DNA of 64,000 nucleotides, taken from the NCBI GenBank assembly GCA_026874595.1, contig CM049306.1, positions 73,345,642 to 73,409,641 of the forward strand. Reading direction: 5' to 3'. The stretch is from Sipunculus nudus. Lineage: Eukaryota; Annelida; Sipuncula; Golfingiida; Sipunculidae. A program made the translations under genes and the position numbers. The notes beneath the pieces are model-generated. The model had not been told where the DNA came from. It saw only the letters and a list, made by a program, of their open reading frames with translations, and made no database searches. Positions 23,758 to 35,200 of this stretch are shown piece after piece (within the stretch, counting starts at the first letter, position 1; each line of letters starts with the position of its first letter).

Positions 23758-26700
23758 TTTGGTGCTGAGCAGTACAAGAGATGGGTCCTGCAATGATTTC
23801 AAAGTCTGGATGAATTTAAGAATTGGATTCCCGTTGTAAATACCTCATGAAACCCGCAATACTTGCGGGCATAGTAAAAGTAATTTGATCCCTGGGTCAT
23901 GTGCATACATCCGACCATAACGCGGCTATAATTACCGCGAAACGCATTATGCCCAGAACAACAAGCATGGCGGCGTGTCAATTAGCCCCGGCACATTTAG
24001 ACGGGTCCCTTTAATCCATTTGACCTCGATATCGGGTGGACGTCTGTGGCAGCTAACGTAAACTTGGAGTGCTTATCGTTTACCGGTAGTTCTATTGCTC
24101 CTATGAATACCGAGACTAGTGACAATATGTTTGGTAAATAGCATTCGCAGCTGCCCCGTGTAAGTTAAACCCTAGATAATTCAACCAGGCCCGCTCTGGC
24201 CCAAGAAGGTTAGATCTCGATCGACTCTCAAGTACTTCAACAGAAGTCAAATGACGCTGGTCAAAGAGGAATATTAACCCTGGGGTTATAAACACATTCC
24301 CTAGCGCGCCATATTGAAACTGCCGATACGGCATAGGCAACCTTGATAATCAAGGCGACATTCAATGTTTTGTGGCGTCTGTCCGATTATACAATTTGTG
24401 GTGATGTTTTGTTATTATCAAATACAGAATCAGTTGATAATTTGTATAAAATGATTGAAAACTGGGCAAAACGAATTATAAAAATAAGGAGAGTGAAATA
24501 TGAAGTTAATATTTTTATTCTCGTTTAAATTGCACCGGTGTATGGGTATATCTGCTATTTGAAGCATGTCCATACACTGGGTTTTGTGCATTTTATTGAT
24601 TTTATTGATGTATGTCATGGGTTGGTCACGTAAGGATTTTAAGAAATCAACCATTTAAACCGTTAATATCTTTTTAACATTTGTTAGCAGAACAAAATGC
24701 GGCATAATTAAACAGCGCGACAAGATCTTCAGTGGCCGCTCTCCGAGAAGGCTTGTTGACAAACGTTTTTTTGTGGGAAAACTTTCTCTTTGCCATGAAC
24801 ACACGACTCAATAGGCATTTATATTGGTCTGGTAAGTCTGACTTGGCGCTAGTACGATGGTCGTAGAATCCCTGTCAAAAGGCCGAAATAGCCTCATCTT
24901 TCTCTCTGAAGGAAATAATGTCGTGCAGGTACACGTCATGGGTGCATCCATTATCTATATGTTAAATGGCTAGATGTGGCAAATGACATCCTTGCACCCC
25001 CTGTCATGTTCACATAAATTGTGCAATATCACGTCTTATATTATAAAGGTAGGATAAATTAGTCAGTGACATGTTGTTTACATTTGTTTTGTGCATCCTG
25101 TTAATTCACACTCCTCGTAGACTAGCCCATTTGTTGATCTGCTTAAGACTTCATTCCTCCCGGAGACAGCTAACAATCTTGCTCTCGTTGTGAAAAGCAA
25201 CGCTTAAAACAGGTACTGCCATCTGGCGGCATGATATACAACTAATTTACGGCGCTCTGACCAACTCATTTCATAGTGAAGAGTTGGCACTGAGTTTTCT
25301 ATCGGTACCTACAATCACGTCTTTCTTACGCATAAACATAAAACACTAAAGCCCTGGCAGGGCTACAATCATCCCATCAAAATATATCTGGTAGGAAGGA
25401 GAGTGACCCTAATTAAGTATAGAAAGATGCAGCTTGGATAATTGGTCTGACATTTAGCTGAAAGCAGACTTCAATATATGTAATAATATTTAACAAGTAT
25501 AGCTTTTATATACACCTTTTAGGAAATACTAGGTATGTAGCTAATGAAATTTGGCTCTGTAAAATGAAAAATCTGTCACAGTCAACACATTTATACTAGT
25601 GTGAAAACAGTGTTCAAATATATATTATTTTATTGAATTGTTTATTTGTACTGAAAATACACTGATAAATATAGTCCTAGTCCATTCCTGTACATATATG
25701 TACAATAATCAGCACATGACCACAGGTACAGAAAACCTTTACCGAATCCTGAAAACAATTATGTATAGAAATATATGTGGTTAACTTTATATGAAAGTAC
25801 AAACATCGATCAATATGTAATATAAAATGTTGTGGATTCCTTGGATGAAGACACTACCAGAACAGAAGGTCAAACTCTCAATTTCTTCAGTTAACATTTA
25901 GTTATTAAAATAAAGACTGCACATTTACTTGCCTAAAAGCACATCAGGGTACCTCTCTACTTAAATAGATTGACTTTGTAACATTCATTTATAATAATAA
26001 AATGATAAACAAATGGTCACTTAGACACAAAGTTAGGACCAGTGAACACACATTTGTGTGTTTAAGTGATGTATTAACTTTAAGTGATGTATTAACTTTT
26101 CGCTGTACTTAGAACCCTGGCCCAGGTCTTAATCACAAAAACTACAATTCCTACACCCAGGAGTAGAAGTAAATGTTGAACAAATACCCTTATGTCGCAT
26201 ATTAAAATGGGTTTAGGTGTTGGCTTCCAAAGGAGCTACAAGAATAAACAGGCCTGGAAAGTGTAAAGTTGGAGGCAAGTATTATCTGTTTTTATATCAG
26301 GTTATAATCTAAATCTCCAGCTTTTGAACCTTTACAAACAGACAGAAGGATAGACTGATGAAAATTTAACTTCTATCCAGTTTCATTGGCAGCAGTTTAT
26401 GGAAGGTAACAAGTGCAACCTGGTGGCAATTTTGGTTCCCCGCCTCCCTCCAATTTTGGTACTACAGAGCACCCTTGTAAAACTGTGAACAGGATATCAT
26501 ACCAGCGCCATCTGCTGGTCAAAATATGTACCAAAGAAATGTCAATTAAATAACAACAGCTGGCAGCTGTTGTGCGATTTAACATGACAACCATGGTTTT
26601 ATTACAGTGTCATATATCCCTTTTTGATGATATCCTGGATGGGCACAGCTGGGTCTCTAATAGGATAATTTCTAAACAGTTATAAGCATACCCTAATTGG

Positions 26701-26892
26701 GATAATTAAGTGCAACCTCGGGGTAATTTTGTCCAACTTATTGACTTTTTTCCCTTTTTTTCATCAAGAACACACAAGCCAGGAGTGTTTTTTATTTTTT
26801 AAATACTGATGAGATTGCAGCACTGGTATTGTGATGTAGAAATTTATATAGATTAAGAAAACACTTTTCGTACTGTTTAGTAAAGGTTAACC
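23758..26892. other. Gene-free DNA
   Basis: No recognisable gene. AAGTGATGTATTAACTTT occurs twice in tandem near 26065-26100. Frames at 24116-24340 and 24343-24528 lack motifs. Confidence 0.45.
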
Positions 26893-27090
26893 AGGTGCAG
26901 ATCAAGCATTTTTTTGCAAGGGTTGAGAGGGTCAACACTAGTGTAGATAAACATTGATGATTATTCCGAGCAATTTTCCTGTCATTGTTGGAAATTGGTC
27001 TAAAATAAAATATTTGTGGTGGGGGGGGGGGGGGGGGGTCTCTTACAAAAAAAAAAAAAAAAAAAAAATACCCTCTGGATCCGCTCCTGT
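26893..27090. mobile_element. hAT-like MITE, copy 3 (diverged)
   Basis: The right end CTGGATCCGCTCCTG matches the termini of the copies at 13021 and 16809; the left end is degenerate (CAGGTGCAGATCAAG). The interior carries G18 (27021-27038) and A22 (27047-27068) homopolymers. Confidence 0.55.
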
Positions 27091-27239
27091 TTACCGAATT
27101 TAATTTGGGCCTATTCCAATATCTGACCTCTTTGATGATGACAACTAAAGATAACCCTTGAACCTTTATTAACAAGACCTACAGGCCTAATGTGAACCTG
27201 TGCAATGGGATATACATAAGTTATAATGCTTTCATGCTG

Positions 27240-28990
27240 GCGCATCACATGTGACATGTAAATGTACAACGCAAGTACTTAACATTTTGAACCTGAGTAT
27301 AAGCACCAATTACACAAATTCACTCCTGAAATTATGGCATGCATGTACACAACACAAAATGAGTCTTGTGTACAAGAAAGCCATGAAAAATGTATCGACA
27401 TGCAAAATTTCAGGCAGATACTTCAAACCCCTCTTGGGGTATGTGCATAGATGCATGAAACAGAAAAACAATTGTAGGTGGCGCCACAAATCTTGTATAC
27501 AACAAAACTATCCGAGATGTATGGACATGCATAATATCAGGCTGATATGTCAAATCACTCCTGAGAAATAAGCAGGAGCATACACTGTGCAAAAATTATT
27601 GTAAGTGGCACCACCAATCTTGTATAAGACAAAGCTATTCGAGATGTAAACAAATGCTCAATTTCAGGTTGATATATTAAATCCCTCCTACTGCACTGAA
27701 TGAGCACTTGAACCTGGCTCTGTGAATGAGCTCAAGACCTGTTGTAAAATCTGATACAGTTGGCAGTCTGCCAAAGCTATAAACAGAATCAGAATGAAAC
27801 TTGGTCTGTTGCCAAAACTGAAATAGAATGCAGTCTGCCCAGCTATTCATACATTTAGACATAATTTTGTCATGTTGCCAAATCTTTTATACATACTGAA
27901 AGGTTTTGGCTACAATACCCTTGAATTTATCTTACATATAAGCTGGATATGGAACCAATTATGTTGCCTGTCTGCTCTACTTATAGAGCTCAGTTTGTTA
28001 ATACAATAAATTTACTAGCTTTGTTCACAAAAGTATCTCACAGTCCTTTCACTGTTTAAGGTTCAATAATTCTGCCAAAAATCATTTAAGTTAACTTGAA
28101 CAAAGGCCACCCAAGAAAAAAATTTTGTGCAATGTTACACAAGCGAAAACAACGGTTTTGCAGAAGAATACTATTGTAGCCCTCAGATTGAAATGGGCTT
28201 ACTAATGGCCACAATACCAATTTCTGCCTTCTTTGACTACCAAAAATCAATGAAGACAATCTTTTCTGATACAACTGAGAGAACCCTACCCTAGGATAAT
28301 TCTTGTGAAAAATTAAACTGTTCAGTTTGACATTTGAACAAAGTTGCTTTCTGGGATCATTTCTGTGGAAAATTGAACAATTTAGCTGAATGATTTGGGT
28401 GAAGAAGATTTTCAAAGGTTTTTAGCTTTTCCCCAATAAAATGTTAGTTGATGCAGATGGCGCCACAAAAAGCTCAATCCCACAACATTTGATATGTGAA
28501 TGTGACTGATTTTTGCATAAAATTTGGGGATGCTAGCTCCTGCTATACCTAAGAAATCATAGGTTAATGTTCTGATGACCCCTGTACAAAAAAGGTCGAT
28601 GCAGGTGGTGTCAATAATACCTAAATTTCAAATATGACTCATGTGACCAACATTTTCATAATACTTGGTGATGATAGCTCCAGCCATTTCTGATATTGTA
28701 ATTTAGTATGTTTTTTTTTTGCCAAATGACTAACCTCAGCTTCCTGTAACTCGACCAAAATTTACCAAACTGGAACCATTCACACAAACTTGACAGAGAT
28801 TGTTCTGGGATCATTTCTGTGAAATATTTGACAATTTGGCTGAAAAGTTTAAGAGATGAATATGTTGAAAGTTTTTTTCTAGCTTTTTCCCTATAAAACC
28901 TAAGTAAATGCAGATTGTGAAAAAAAAAGCAAAACCCGATTGTCTTTAGATGACCGACTTCTAGCATAGTGATGCTAGCTCCTATCGTTT
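27240..28990 (-). repeat. Dispersed repeat family D, reverse copy
   Basis: The reverse complement matches 57065-59345 over most of its length. Shared text includes AGGAGCTAGCATCACCAAATTT, AATATTTCACAGAAATGATCCC, CAAGTTTGTTCAAATGGTT, GGTGGCGCCACCTGCAT and ACAAGACTGGTGGTGCCACC, in the same order. No reading frame is preserved. Family unknown to me. Confidence 0.7.
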
Positions 28991-29084
28991 TTATATAGTT
29001 TGGGTTAACCTATGGACAATGCCACACCATTGCATATGCTCTCTAATGAAAATAGGAAAGGAAACAACTATCCAACAGTTCACA

Positions 29085-29440
29085 GCCCCTGCCTTTTGTT
29101 TATTATCCACATGTTTATAAAGAGGTGGGGCCTGCCAAAATAATCCAAACTTACTGAACCAGGGTATCTTGTGGCAAGTCAGATGAATCAGAATTTTACA
29201 AAGGGCTGTTTGTAACTTTTGACCTTTTATCTTTCACACATATGTAACCAACCACCTTCAGTTACATGTTTGTCAAAATGGGCACACATACCATGTTTAC
29301 TCACAATTCATAGATAAACAAGCTCACAAGAGGTACTGTAACAACCTGAGCAGTAGTTCATTAATATGTACACACAGTCAGTCAGAAATCATATCAATTT
29401 CTATAGAGGAGGTAAGTTATTATTTAAGTTGATAATGGTT
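29085..29440 (+). repeat. Dispersed repeat family E, copy 1
   Basis: Shares GGGCCTGCCAAAATAATC, GGCAAGTCAG, ACATATGTAACCAACCA, GTTACATGTTTGTCAA, GATAAACAAG and CATTAATATGTACACA with the copies at 30115 and 47725. Non-coding. Confidence 0.65.
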
Positions 29441-30114
29441 GCTTGGTGTATATGAAGGTCCATGTCTTTATGACATGTCCTGACACCTGGATAATTCCTT
29501 GTCCTGTGTATAGAAAAATCCAAAAGGCTGAACAATATCATATCATTCTTATCATATGGTTACCCTCATGGCCTCATCCTTTTTCAAAAGACACGGCCAT
29601 GCACAGGCCATGGATCTAATCTTTTATAAAAACTCAAGAACTTTTGCAGCCCCATCACAGCTTGTATTATTATAACTGACTTCAAAGCAATATATGACAT
29701 ATAAATACATATTACTTTGAAACTGTTGATACTGTGTGCATAGCCTGATGAAGAAACCACAGAATAAATGGTCTTGAATTTAAAATTATGGTTTTTGCAA
29801 ATATGGACAAATTGCGCATGGACTGTGGTTACATAGCTACACATATGTCCCTGTTGGGTTTAGTGCGAGTGATAATAATTGAGCAAATCACATTTCAGCA
29901 TCTGTGCCTGAATATATCTGAAATCATGAAAATGGCATCACAATCTGGTATTCACTGTCTTATGTGAGCAAATCTTCACCTAAAATGTTGCTTGTTTGTC
30001 CAATTTGGAGGGAGACATTTTAACTTCATTCTAATGTACAGATCTATTTATATATTCTTATGTAAGTTTGTTAAGACTTGTACTTGTTGCACATGACAAA
30101 TTTTAAACAATAAA

Positions 30115-30610
30115 TCAGCAATACCCAATATTACCTATCCAACCTTTATAAAGGTAATCCCTTGGAGCTTTCATAAAAACAGGCCAGAAAATGTGGATAT
30201 CACTGCACACAGGCTGTTTGTTTTGTTTTTTATCAAAGTGTTTATAATATGTATGGGCCCACCAAAATAATCAAAAAAAATTAAACAAGGGCATCTGGCA
30301 GCATGTCAGTTAGCCAGAGCTTTGCAAATGGCGTTTTGCAACAAGTGACCTTTCTACCTCCGCATATATGCAACCTATCACCATAGGTTACATGTTTTTC
30401 TGGTTTGTCAACATTGCTGCGTTTACAAACATGTTGTTGATAAACAAGTTCACACATCCTTCACAAAGGCCTTATAAGAACTTTTCACTGCCAAAATTAC
30501 CCTTAGGCCATTAATATATACACAGTGAAAGCCAGAAATCACAAATTCTTTTGCAAAAGGTAGGTGATTGGGCACCATTATAGGTGTATTTCTGGATAGA
30601 CAGCCTACTT
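30115..30610 (+). repeat. Dispersed repeat family E, copy 2
   Basis: Close to the copy at 47725: TTTATAAAGGTAATCCC, GGCCAGAAAATGTGGATATC, ACACAGGCTG, AAGGGCAT, CATATATGCAACCTA, TAGGTTACATGTTTTT and ATTAATATATACACAG occur in the same order. Confidence 0.7.
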
Positions 30611-31144
30611 AATCACTACATACAAGGTAAGAACATATTCTTAAAGTACCATAGACGTTCTCTCATTCTCTCATACATAACATTCGTTCATTATCTTGCA
30701 TAGGATTGAAATTATTATTGTACGGAGGGACCTTGATGCGGAGCATACAGGAAACACAAGGTGATTTTTTTTAAAAGGATATAAAACTTTACTTATATAT
30801 TTGTAGTGTCACTGACAAGATTTACATGTACAAAACAACATGGCATGTCAGAGAATGCTTTGTAAGGCCACTCAAAAAATAATTACAGTTCTACTAATCA
30901 TTTGGGTGAATTTTGTTTTTCAAAAGAACACCAAAACCTCCATAATGATGCTGATCGGTGCTTTTGCTGTGATTCCTTAAAAAAAGTTTTGAAATTATTA
31001 TGCAAAATGGACCTTACTTTATGTCGTTCAAATTCACCATTTCAAGTACTGTTCATTGTATGCTTTCTACCACTCTTCTTCCAGAGGTCTTTTCTATTAT
31101 ATAAACTTTGTTTTACAAGGATTGTACAACTAGTTATAATAACA
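30611..31144. other. Gene-free DNA
   Basis: A 111-codon plus frame from 30902 runs into the SINE and has no recognisable motif, so I do not call it. Confidence 0.45.
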
Positions 31145-31335
31145 AATATAGGCACCCTCCATGGCTTGGATGTTGGTGCTCAGAAGTCAGTAAAGGTGGA
31201 GGAAAACGGGGTACCCAGAGAAAACCATTGGCCTTAGACGGACCACCACAACCCACTCTAATGGCTATGCCAGGAATCGAACCTGGGTGGCCAGCGGAGA
31301 GGTCAAGTGTTTTATCACTCAGCTATCCAGGCCCC
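31145..31335 (-). mobile_element. tRNA-derived SINE
   Basis: On the minus strand the element starts near 31335 with GGCCTGGATAGCTGAGTG. The A box GGATAGCTGAG (31318-31328) and B box GGTTCGATTCC (31273-31283) are 45 bp apart, as in a tRNA head. The body contains TTTTCTCTGGGTACCCC and TTTTCCTCCACC, resembling a conserved central domain shared by many animal SINEs (V-domain-like, from memory). It lies just downstream of NOL9 on the same strand. Confidence 0.75.
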
Positions 31336-31380
31336 ACGAACCTTGTCCAGTTGGACAGTGGGACAGCTGCCTGTCTCAGC

Positions 31381-31680
31381 AGTTAAACTTTAAAATCAAA
31401 ATATTTACATTTCAAGGAAACCCCCTTCTGTTTACATTTCACATGCATATGCTTACAAAATATTACTGCTTCTTTTAAGTCCATACCATAAAAACACCAA
31501 TGTTTATGTAACTTGCCTTGAATTTTATCCAGCATCTTATCCAGACTACATTACTGTCTTCATTACATTTATGCCTATGCCCCTAAGTAGTTAGAAGCCT
31601 CAGTGCATTGTGGCCTGCAAATCTGGAAGCCCACAAACCCAACCAACAGAGTCGTGCTCTTTGCGAGTCTGATTATATAA
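31381..31680 (+). repeat. Dispersed repeat family F, copy 2
   Basis: Matches 52700-53010 in the same orientation: CATTTCAAGGAAAC, TTTACATTTCACATG, AAGTCC, AACACC and CTTCATTACATTTATGCCTA. It directly abuts the SINE head. Confidence 0.6.
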
Positions 31681-31856
31681 GCCCAGTGTGTGCTTTCTGC
31701 AAGTTGGCAAATATTTTGTCCTGAAGATTAGAATTTATATAACAGTCAATAGGAAGCAGAGATGGTGATTGCTGCCAATAGTTACTTGTTCATCTGAGCC
31801 ATAAATGCTGCCTTGTATTGGTTGTGTTCTGTATCCTTCTAAAGATGAATTATAAA

Positions 31857-32120
31857 GAGAGTGATTCCTCTGTTAAGTTTTCAGTAATGTCATGTGGGGC
31901 CCTCAGGTGACTTATAAGGAGAGCATGTCCATTATTAGGTTTTCAGTCATGTCATGTGGGGCTCTTTGGTGACTTGTGAGGAGATTGAGGCCTCTGTTAA
32001 CTTTTCATCTGTGTTATATGTGGCCCTGAGGTAACCTGTGAGGAGAGCAAGTTCTCTGTTAAGTTTAAAGCTATGTCATGAGGGGCCCTGAGGGGACTTG
32101 TAAGGTGAACCACTTCTCCG
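31857..32120 (-). repeat. Four-copy ~61 bp tandem repeat overlapping the NOL9 stop codon
   Basis: Four units share CTCTGTTAAGTTTTCA, GTCATGTGGGGCCCT and GGTGACTTGTGAGGAGAG, starting near 31866, 31926, 31990 and 32050. The unit nearest the gene contains the last codons and the TGA of NOL9 (minus strand, 32076-32078). The other units keep a similar CATGA block. Confidence 0.75.
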
Positions 32121-32201
32121 TCTGATGTGCCGTCTTCGTTTGATAGAGGTTCCTCCCTGTACAGCAGTGGACTTATCTATGTATGGTCTGGTGTTGCAAT
32201 T
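32076..32201 (-). CDS. NOL9: NOL9 coding exon 12 and stop
   Basis: Encodes 41 residues starting NCNTRPYIDKSTAVQGG; the basic SIKRRRHIRRRSGSPY segment resembles a nuclear/nucleolar signal. TGA at 32078-32076. The last dozen codons and the stop lie in the ~61 bp tandem repeat. Confidence 0.85.
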   Translation of the reverse strand, partial: NCNTRPYIDKSTAVQGGTSIKRRRHIRRRSGSPYKSPQGPS

Positions 32202-35200
32202 CTGATAATTAAAATTAAAAAAAAAAATATTAAACATGAGGAATCATATTATAGAAAACAACAAAATATAAATTATAAGTTTATGATGAATGGTAAATAT
32301 TAAAGTGTACCTTGCCCAATAAACAGTTCATTCCTGTCACTAAAATGTACTTGTGAGACTGTTTTTTTTTTTTACATGTAAAGATAAAATTGATACACTA
32401 GCAAGGGGTAAAATTATCCTTAAATTAGTTACATTTACAAAAATAATGACATTAAGCAACAGGAACCAAATTATACAAAACAAGAATATATAAATTCCAA
32501 ATTCATGAGGATTGGTAAATATTAATGAGTAACTTACACAATAAAAATTTAAGTGCTTTGAAATTTGAAATATAATTATTCTGAAATTAGTTAACTGAAG
32601 CACAAATTAATTTTATTGTTATTAGGTATAAGCTGAAACTTTGGTTTTGTTATTGTTTTCATGTACCTCCATATTAAAAATGAATTTTAACATACAGGAA
32701 AATGTAACACACTAACCTGCTGCAGGAGGTGTAATGGAAAATCTTGAGCTCCCTGAAGAATGCAGTTTATTTCAGGTAATCTGTGTGGTGCTACAGGTGT
32801 CAGGATATAGAAAAGCTTTTCAATGGGGTCAATTCCTCTTATAATGCCTGCAGCAAAAAGAGACACTTACTTGATTTAACATGAATTAATATTGATATTA
32901 TTGACAACGTGATACTTGTTTGTCATTTTTATTGCTAACAATAATGCTAACTATAAATACCCCAGGATATTAAGACCATCATTGCTACATTTTCTCATTC
33001 CATACACTGAGTTTGAATGTTTGTAGTATGTGTTCTTCTCAACATCATTTAGGATACGGTTATTATTGATGTAACTATTATCTTGGTTCCTGGCTTTACC
33101 TGATTATATTAATCCCCTGAAATAGAAATACAGGATAAATATCACATGGTATCGCATTATGCATCCAGCTCCAAATTTTAAACATGTGACACCCGCTTTC
33201 ATTGGTCTGATTACAATGGTTCTGGCACAATTTGAGACTGGATGCAAAATGGAATATCACACTCTCATTGGTCTGATGACAATACTTTGCCCTGTGCCCA
33301 CCCTGGTGGTGTACCCCAGAGAACACTGCTATACAAGGCAGCAGTTGAAACAAAGGAGATCTGAGATGACTGCAGTAGGCATTTCTTAAATCTTCCATTA
33401 ATATTTTTTTCAATAGTTAAAGCATTTCAGCACTTACCAAAACCTATGCATTCACACACAGGTGTAGCCTTCAGAAGTCTTGGCAGCTTATCTTCTACTC
33501 TATCATTTTCAATCAATTCTGTCTGCAAAGTTAAAGGAAAATACAAACTATATCATGTATTTGTGTGTGAAAGCTGGTATTTTCCGAAAATTACTTCAGG
33601 CAGTCATACACATATCAGATAATCCCAATGTGCTGTTTAGGATTTTTGCAAAGGCATTTCAATTCATAAAGGTTACTCAGGCCAGCCAAAGGTATATGAC
33701 CAAATAAAAGAGTAGATTTCTATGAAAAAAAGTATGAAAAATAGATTAAAATTAGCGTCAATTCCCAAATTTTATCACAGACTGAATAAAGATTTGCTTC
33801 ATATACCACAATTGTGTATATATATATATATACTGACGCATATCATTCCCAAATACAGAAATATACATGGTGCACATCCTCCTGCATGAAGATAAGGGCA
33901 TTTTCCATATTTTTTGACAAATGCTAGACAAAACATTTCACAATGTTATATGTTCATCACCAAAGCCCATAGATATAACAATTCCAGCTGATGATGTCCA
34001 TCAATGCAAAGTCATACATGATCAACCTTTGTGACATCAATATCGTCTTATACACAGCTCTGGTAACCACAGACATGGATAACCTTCTGTGTGGGAGTGT
34101 TATGAGGCGCATTAAATAATTATGTTGAAGGGGTGGTTAGGTCAATTACAACTAGCAAATACGTGGAATTTAAGTCCTTCGAATGTGCCACTTGTTGTCT
34201 TTCATGCTTACCCGATCAATATGTTTCATTTTTTTTATGTTTGCCTGAAGATGTCTCCACATGTCATAGTGGCTGTGTTTAGTTTTCATTGTACCTGGAA
34301 GATGTCTCCACATGTCATAATTTTGGTTGTGAAATAGGAAAAATTTGTTAATTTGGTTTTGGAGCTGGAGAGTATAAATTTTCAGACACCAATTCCGAAA
34401 CCAGTCCAAACCAAGGTATGCATGAGAGCAATCACTGACCCAAAATTGAATGAAATTGGATAATATTTAGGAAAGTTACTGCATGGAAAAAAAAAACCTG
34501 AGAGACGGACAGACTGAGGGACAGACAGACAGACAAACCCAAATCAATGTCCCCCGTTCCAAGAAGCTTGGGCCAATAATGCAAACAGACATCTTTTGCA
34601 AAACAGGTTTACAGTATTTAGTCAAGCCAAAGTATTACAGCAGTAGCTGTCTGAGTTATTTCATTTTTCTATATCTTGCAATTAATTCAGCCATTCATAC
34701 AACTCTATCTTTCCTCATACCTGATGTGTACTGGTGCTGCACAAAGCGACCATGCTGGCATTGAGGGCATACATAATGTGGTTGTCTGGTACCTCCTCAT
34801 GACAAACAAACACTGATGTTTTCTCCCAAGGAAGACAGTAAGGCTGAAGTTCATTGATGGAAACTACTGACTGTTTTCCCTGAAACAGCTGGGAGAAGTA
34901 AGCTAGGCTTGCCATGGTCCTGTAATCCCGGGCTCCAAAAACATGAAGCATTCTAAAAATCAAAGACGCATTTATTAACAGGAGCTACAATGGTTAAATA
35001 TTACATACACTGAGTAAATCTGAGCAAAGTTAAAATCTGTGAACTATTACCTTCACCAGGAGGGTATGCGTTCATCCTCTTTCATGTGTGTGTTTGTATG
35101 TTTGTTCGTAACTCACGCAATCATGAACTGAATCTCATGAAATATTCAGGGCATTTCAGGAAAGGGCTAATAAGTGAATGCAAACATGGTTTTGGGAGCA

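Noticed and set aside
30902-31386. Overlapping plus frames of 111 and 92 codons
   Set aside because: They run through a SINE on the opposite strand and lack motifs.
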